Shown here: piece by piece, positions 58,601 to 64,000 of the stretch
Numbering within the stretch: position 1 is the stretch's first letter
Layout of the letters: each line of letters opens with the position of its first letter
DNA from: Gaeumannomyces sp. JS-464
Taxonomy: Eukaryota; Ascomycota; Sordariomycetes; Magnaporthales; Magnaporthaceae
Assembly (NCBI GenBank): GCA_002197995.1
Contig: NGZR01000004.1
Coordinates: forward strand, 1,302,001 to 1,366,000
Direction of reading: 5' to 3'
Length of the DNA stretch: 64,000 nt
The notes under the pieces: generated by a model
The model's input: the letters and a program-made list of their open reading frames with translations, nothing else
What the model was told of the DNA's origin: nothing
Database searches by the model: none
Program-made: the position numbers and the translations under genes

Positions 58601-60900
58601 ATATATAATCGCTTTATACTTTGTAATCGATTATTACCGTAATTTTTTTCCTTAATATTCCATTTAAAACGTTAATAAATCGTACGGTTAATTCGATTTT
58701 GCTATTGCGAAGGTTTTTATTAATTTTCGTTTTTTATTTCGTACTTTTATTCGGGTGGTTTTTTTTTTTTTAATAAAAAAAACAAATACCGTACGTTTAT
58801 CCCCTTATTTAGGTTAAACGGTACATACGTTTACGTAATTCCTTAATACTAAACTTCCGCTTTTTATACTATATTTTTTGCATTTTATAATTTTGCATTT
58901 TTTTTAATCAAGCGTTTTAATAACGCATAGCATTAAATGCCGTTCGCTAAGTTTAAAAATTCCGGTAAACTTACCGATCCGGGCTAATCCTTACCGTGGT
59001 AATTAAAATGCTAAACGGGGTTTAATTTTAAGCTCGCTTTTTAATTTTCGCGGGAAAAAATCGTGCTTAAGTTTAAATTGTAAATGGAATTTGCACTTTC
59101 CGTTAATGCATTTTGCTTAAAACAAATGCAAATGTTTAAAATGATTTAAATTAACGTTAAAGTAATTTTCGGGTTTTAACGCAGTTTTTTTTTAACTCGC
59201 TTACGTTATCGAACCGGTAATTAACGTATTTAACTTTTTATTAATTGTTAAATTACGATAAAAATTAACCGTTATTTTCATTTGCCGAGGTAACGTGGCA
59301 TAACGAACCATTTAAATGTTTTAAAACTTTAACGTTTAAAAACATTTTAAGTTATTAAAAAGCGTAAAAACGGGTTAAGTTTTCCACTTTGTGTAGTTTT
59401 TGCGGATTATAAATATAAAGGTTTCGCCGTTTAAACTTTTTGCTTGTTTTTAAAATTCGGCCGTTTTAAAGTTTTAACCGTTTCGGTTTATTTCGGCGTT
59501 AGTGTTTAAATTTTCGGGTTTGCGAAAAAAATAAGTTTAATTTAAAACCTTTTTTTATTAAATCCCGCCTTTTTTTATATCGCTTATTAAAACTTCTTTT
59601 TTTTAAACCCCGTAAAAAGCGGCGTTATTTTCCTTTTTTAAATTTGTAAATCCGGAAAGAACGCGTTATTCGCTTTTATTATCGTATTTAAACTTCGTAA
59701 TTTTAAACATGCAAACGTTTCGAGGTTTTCGAGGATACTATTCGGTAACCTTTTTATTAAACTAGTATATAATATACAATTTATCGTAATAGCATGTTTA
59801 GTTAAACGCCGATTTAAAATATTATCCTTTTTATATTAGGCTTTTTTGCGTTCGTTAAAAGTTAATTATTTAGCGGTTATTATTTCGTTAAAAGCAATTT
59901 GCTTTAATGTAACCGGTTTAACCGCATTTAAAGCATTTCCCGTTTTTCGGGTTTTACTTTTACTTTTTTTATTACTATTACTGCTAATAAGCGGCTTTCG
60001 CATTAAAATTTATAAAGTTTAAATGCGTTTTATAAACCGTAATAAGTTGCTATTTAACCTTTTTTTTTAGTTAATTTTATTATTTTATACCGCATTTTTA
60101 AAATTATATCTTTTTTTTATTACCGTTCGTACAGTTTATCGTTAATGCGAACCGTATTTTTAACGTAATTCGTAAAAAACTCCGAGCGATTTTACTTCGC
60201 GAGTTTATTTTTTACGTTTTCGCGCAATCTGTTATAAAAGTGCAATATTAACGTGGCGTCGTTTTAATCGAGGTTAATGCTAATTTTTAAAAGTTTACAA
60301 CGTATTTAATTATAAACTTTTGTTATTTAAAAGCTAGCAAGTTTTTTTTAACGATTTGGGTTTTGTCGATTATTTTAAACACTTTTTTAACCTTTTTTCC
60401 GAAGGTTTTAAAATTGGCGAAAATGATTTTAATAGTTTTTTTTAGCTATTTTTATATTTTTTAAAATAATTGTTTTAAGTTAGTTAAAGCCATTTTTCAC
60501 TTTGCCGTTTAACTTAATAGCAGCGTATGCGACTTTTTGCTTTTCGTTTACGAATTGCTTTTTGTAAAACTTAAAATAGCTTTTGCATTCGGTAAAAAAC
60601 GTTTTAAATTTGCCGTTTTCCTTTTCGTAAAAGTTCGAAAACGGGAATTTATACGTTCGGATTGCGATAAATGCTTTAAGGGATATTAACTTCGTAATAA
60701 ATTGCTTTATTTTAATTTAGCTTTTAGCAATTTCGTTCGTTATAAATTTAAAAAGACTAGCTGTGTTAATGGCTTTTTCCAAATCGTATTTAACACCGTT
60801 AAAAGTAAAAACTGTAGTTTTTTCTTTTTTAAACTATTTTTATTTGTTATAATTGCATTGTTTTTTATTTTAACAAGGTATTAAATAGGATTAGTTAAAA

Positions 60901-61341
60901 TGTTACAATTAAAAGTTTGCTTTTAAAGTAAAGCATTTTAAAAGTGGAAAAGATAATATCGTTAAAGCTAGTAAATAAAAAACACGTAATTTAAAAAAAC
61001 AATTTAATTGCTTGCTTTAAAGGATGTTTAAAAGCTAACTTAAGTTAATTAATGCCGAAGTTTTAATTAAAACTACTTATGTTAATAAAAAATCCATCCT
61101 TTATATATACATTGCTTTTTTAGTAGTTTTTTAAATTTATAACTTTATTATAAATTATAAATCCCGTTTAAATTTATTGCTTTATTATAAATTTATAAAT
61201 CCCGTTTGGATTTGTTACTTTATTACAAATTTACAAATCCCGTTTAAAGTTACGTAACTTTACATGTTTTAATGTAAAGCGAAGTACTATTTAAAGCTTT
61301 TCCCGTTTTGTTACTTTAAAATTTGCATACTGCTTGTAATA
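60901..61341. repeat. Right LTR of gypsy C
   Basis: 441 bp, TGTTACAATTAAAAG to GCATACTGCTTGTAATA. This is the 5' LTR of the reversed element. Confidence 0.87.
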
Positions 61342-64000
61342 AAACTGCGTTTTTAATTTAAGTTTAATTTTAAAGTTAAACGGTTTATATTCGGAAAGCA
61401 CCGTTTTTAAGTTTTTCCGAAACAATATTTTATATTTGTGGTATTTTTTTGGAATATTCGCGAGCCGTTTTTTAACTTTAATTTAATTATTTTAATCGCT
61501 TTTCATTTTAAATAATCGTATATTCGTTAATATTAAATGCAAAAGTAAATTATTAAATTTTATTACCGTTATAACCATTTTTCGTTGCTTTTTATATTTA
61601 CGGTTTAAAGTTCGTAATTAATAAACCGTTTTAATTACTCGTGGTTTTTTTATTAAACCTCGCCGGGGTTTAATATATTCGTAAGTTATTTTTTTAAATT
61701 AAAAAATTCCGAAAATAACATTTCCTTTTTTTATATCCAGCTTATTTAATTTAATAATAACGTTTTCCTTATTTAAATGCGTAATGTTATTAGTCGTATT
61801 TTTTAATCGATTTATCCTTTTTTATAAGCGATAGGTATTTTTTCGACCGTTTTTAGTTAATACGGTTAGCGTTTCGTTTGTAAAAATTTTATACCGTTTA
61901 ACCGTTTATAGCGATACGTAATCGCTTTATATTTCGTAATCGATTATTATAGCGATTTCTTTTTTTTAATATTCCATTCGAAACGTTAATAAGTTTTAAA
62001 ATCGATTTAATTTTACCATTAAGAAAGTTTTTATCGGTTTTCGTTTTTTATTTCGTACTTTTTATTCGAATAGTTTTTTTATTTTTTTAATAAAAGGAAT
62101 AAATACCGTACGTTCGTTTTTTTATTCGAGTTAAACAAAACGTACGCTTATGCGATTTTTTAATGCTAAGTTTTTACTTTTTATGCCAAATGTTTATTGC
62201 ATTTTATAATTTCGCACTTTTCCTAATCGAGCGTTTTAATAACGCATAGCATGAAGTGCCGTTCGTTAAGTTTAAAAATTGCGGTAAATTTGCCGATCCG
62301 GGTTAATTTTACCGTGGCAATTAAAATGTTAAACGGGGCTTAATTTTAAAATCGCTTTTTAACTTTTATATGAAAAATTCGTATTTAAATTTAGATTGTA
62401 AATAAAATTTGCACTTTTTATAAATACATTTTATTTAAAAAAAGTGCAAATGTTTACAATGTTTTATATTAACGCTAGGGTAGTTTTTAAAATTTAGCGT
62501 AGCTTTTTTTAACTTTTTTACGTTATTGGACTGGTAGTTAGCGTATTTAACTTCCTGTTAATTGTTAAACTATAATAAAGGTTAACCGTTATTTCCGTCC
62601 GTTAAAATAGCGTAACATAACGGTTTATTTGGGTGTTTTAAAACCCTAACGTTTTAAAAAGCATTTCGAAACGTTAAAAGGTATAAAAGCGCGTTAATCT
62701 TTTTAACTTCCCGCTTTTTCGCGAATTATAAGTATAAAAGTTACGTTATTTAAACCTTTTATTTAGTTTTAAAACTCGGCTATTTCGAAATTTTAAACGT
62801 TTTAATTCATTTCCGCGTTAATGTTTAAATTTCTAACTTTCGAAAAAGGTGTGTTTAGTTTAAAAGCCTTTTTAAAGCTTTTTTTTCTTTTAAATCGCTT
62901 GTTAAAGTTACCCATTTTTAAGTTTAAAAACAAACGTTGCTTTCTTTTTCCAAGTTCGTAAATTTAAAGTAATACGTTGCTTGCTTTTATTATTATACTC
63001 GACTTTAATAGCTTTAAACATAGCGATACTTCGTGGTTTTTAAAAATAACATCCGGTAACCTTTTTATCGAACTAGTATATAACCACAATTTATTGTAAC
63101 AACTCGTTTAATTAAACGCCGGCCCGAATATAATGCTTTTTATGTCGGGCTTTTTTACGTTCGTTAAAAGTTAACTATTTAACGGTTATTATCTTGTTAA
63201 AAGCAATTTATTTTAATGTAACCGGTTTAACCGCATTTAAAACATTTCCCTTTTCGGGTTTTACTTTTACTTTTTTTTACTTTTTATTATTAATAAGCGG
63301 CTTTCGCACTAAGGTTTATTAAGTTTAAATGCGTTTTATAAGCCGTAATAAATACTATTTAACCTTTTTTTTAATTAGCTTTATTATTTTATGCTACGTT
63401 TTTAAAATTATATTTTTTTTTTCCTATTATCGTTTTTACAATTTATCGCTAATGCAAACCGCGTTTTTAACGTAATCTGTAAAAAATTCGAGGTAATATT
63501 ACTTTGCGAGTTTTTTTTACGTTTTCGCGCAATCCGTTATAAAAGTGTAATATTAACGTAACGTTATTTTAATTAAGTTTAATGCTAATTCGCTAAAAGT
63601 TTGCGGCGTATTTAACCGCGGCTTTTCGTTATTTAAAAGCTAGCAAATTTCTTTCGGCGATTTTAATTTCATTAATTATTTCGAACATTTTTTTAACCTT
63701 TTTTAAAGCTTAAAACTGGCGAAAATAATTTTAATATTTTTTTAAATACTTTTATACCTTTTAAAGTAATTGCTTTAAGTTAGTTAAAACTATTTTTTAC
63801 TTTACCGTTTAGCTTAATACAACGTAAGCGATTTTTTAGTTTTCGCTTACAATTGCTATTTGTAAAACTTAAAATAGCTTAGCATTTAGTAAAAAACGTT
63901 TTAAATTTACCGTTTTCCTTTTCGTAAAATCTAAATACGGGAATTTGTACGTTAAATTGCGATAAGTGTTTCGAAAATACTAACTTCGTAATAAATGCTT
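61342..64000 (-). mobile_element. Gypsy fragment D, internal region running off the window
   Basis: Collinear with gypsy B from about 31,940 rightward: part of reverse transcriptase, protease, a zinc knuckle relic near 63,250 and gag toward the right edge, all on the minus strand and full of stops. It begins abruptly at the end of gypsy C's right LTR, in the middle of the polymerase region, with no LTR of its own in view. Confidence 0.82.

Larger units (their letters stand above)
54143..61341 (-). mobile_element. Gypsy element C with two LTRs but unmatched flanks
   Basis: 7,199 bp: LTRs at 54,143-54,585 and 60,901-61,341, the internal region on the minus strand with gag near 60.5 kb, a zinc knuckle relic near 59,945, reverse transcriptase around 57.7 kb, integrase, and a chromodomain at 55,695-55,423. 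The 5-bp flanks differ (CTTTG left, AAACT right). The left neighbour is LINE and the right neighbour is a different gypsy interior, so the element or its flanks were rearranged after insertion. Heavily RIP-like. Confidence 0.88.

Overview
The window is nuclear DNA of a filamentous ascomycete, probably of the Sordariomycetes type. The evidence is compact genes with short introns of about 80-135 bp, typical fungal splice sites, a HET-domain relic, fungal transposon families (Ty3/gypsy with chromodomain, Ty1/copia, a Tad-like LINE, Fot1/pogo) and a sharp split into two compartments. Bases 1-19,684 are GC-balanced and mostly single copy. From 19,685 to the right edge lies an extremely AT-rich block built of nested, decayed transposons. 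CpA/TpG looks depleted and TpA enriched while CpG survives, the pattern expected of repeat-induced point mutation (RIP). The species is not identifiable from the sequence alone.

Gene-bearing arm (1-19,684). A five-exon minus-strand gene (3391 down to the left edge) encodes a hydantoinase/oxoprolinase fused to a DUF917 (S-methyl-thiohydantoin desulfurase-like) domain; I resolved its four introns from splice sites and family motifs. A two-exon gene (5997-7137) encodes a secreted PEBP-fold protein with a long Pro/Gly/Ala linker and a GPI-type tail. A small secreted proline-rich repeat protein starts at 10,538 and is thrown out of frame by a 27-C run. A 597-bp Harbinger-like MITE with a TTA target duplication lies at 12,156-12,752. 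A 112-aa zinc-ribbon-like protein (16,443-16,781) and an APH-like kinase (18,370-17,375, minus) complete the confident genes. The stretches between hold only weak coding candidates, minisatellites and one tRNA-like relic.

Transposon arm (19,685-64,000). In order: a 5'-truncated gypsy element (A) carrying a solo LTR inside its chromodomain region; a 5'-truncated LINE; a complete 7.2-kb gypsy (B) with perfect 5-bp target duplications; a Fot1/pogo copy; a GC-normal pocket (about 37,680-41,250) with a HET-protein fragment and a broken dynamin-like GTPase gene; a gypsy chromodomain scrap (F) fused onto the end of the dynamin gene; a second Fot1/pogo copy in the same orientation; a gypsy (E) split by a complete copia element; a reversed LINE fragment; a gypsy (C) with two LTRs but no matching target duplications; and a further gypsy fragment (D) leaving the window.

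The functional genes have no obvious common pathway. The points most worth following are the HET/dynamin pocket bracketed by two same-orientation Fot1 copies, the frame-breaking poly-C tract in a repeat-type secreted precursor, and the nested or recombined transposon layers, whose order can be read from target duplications.
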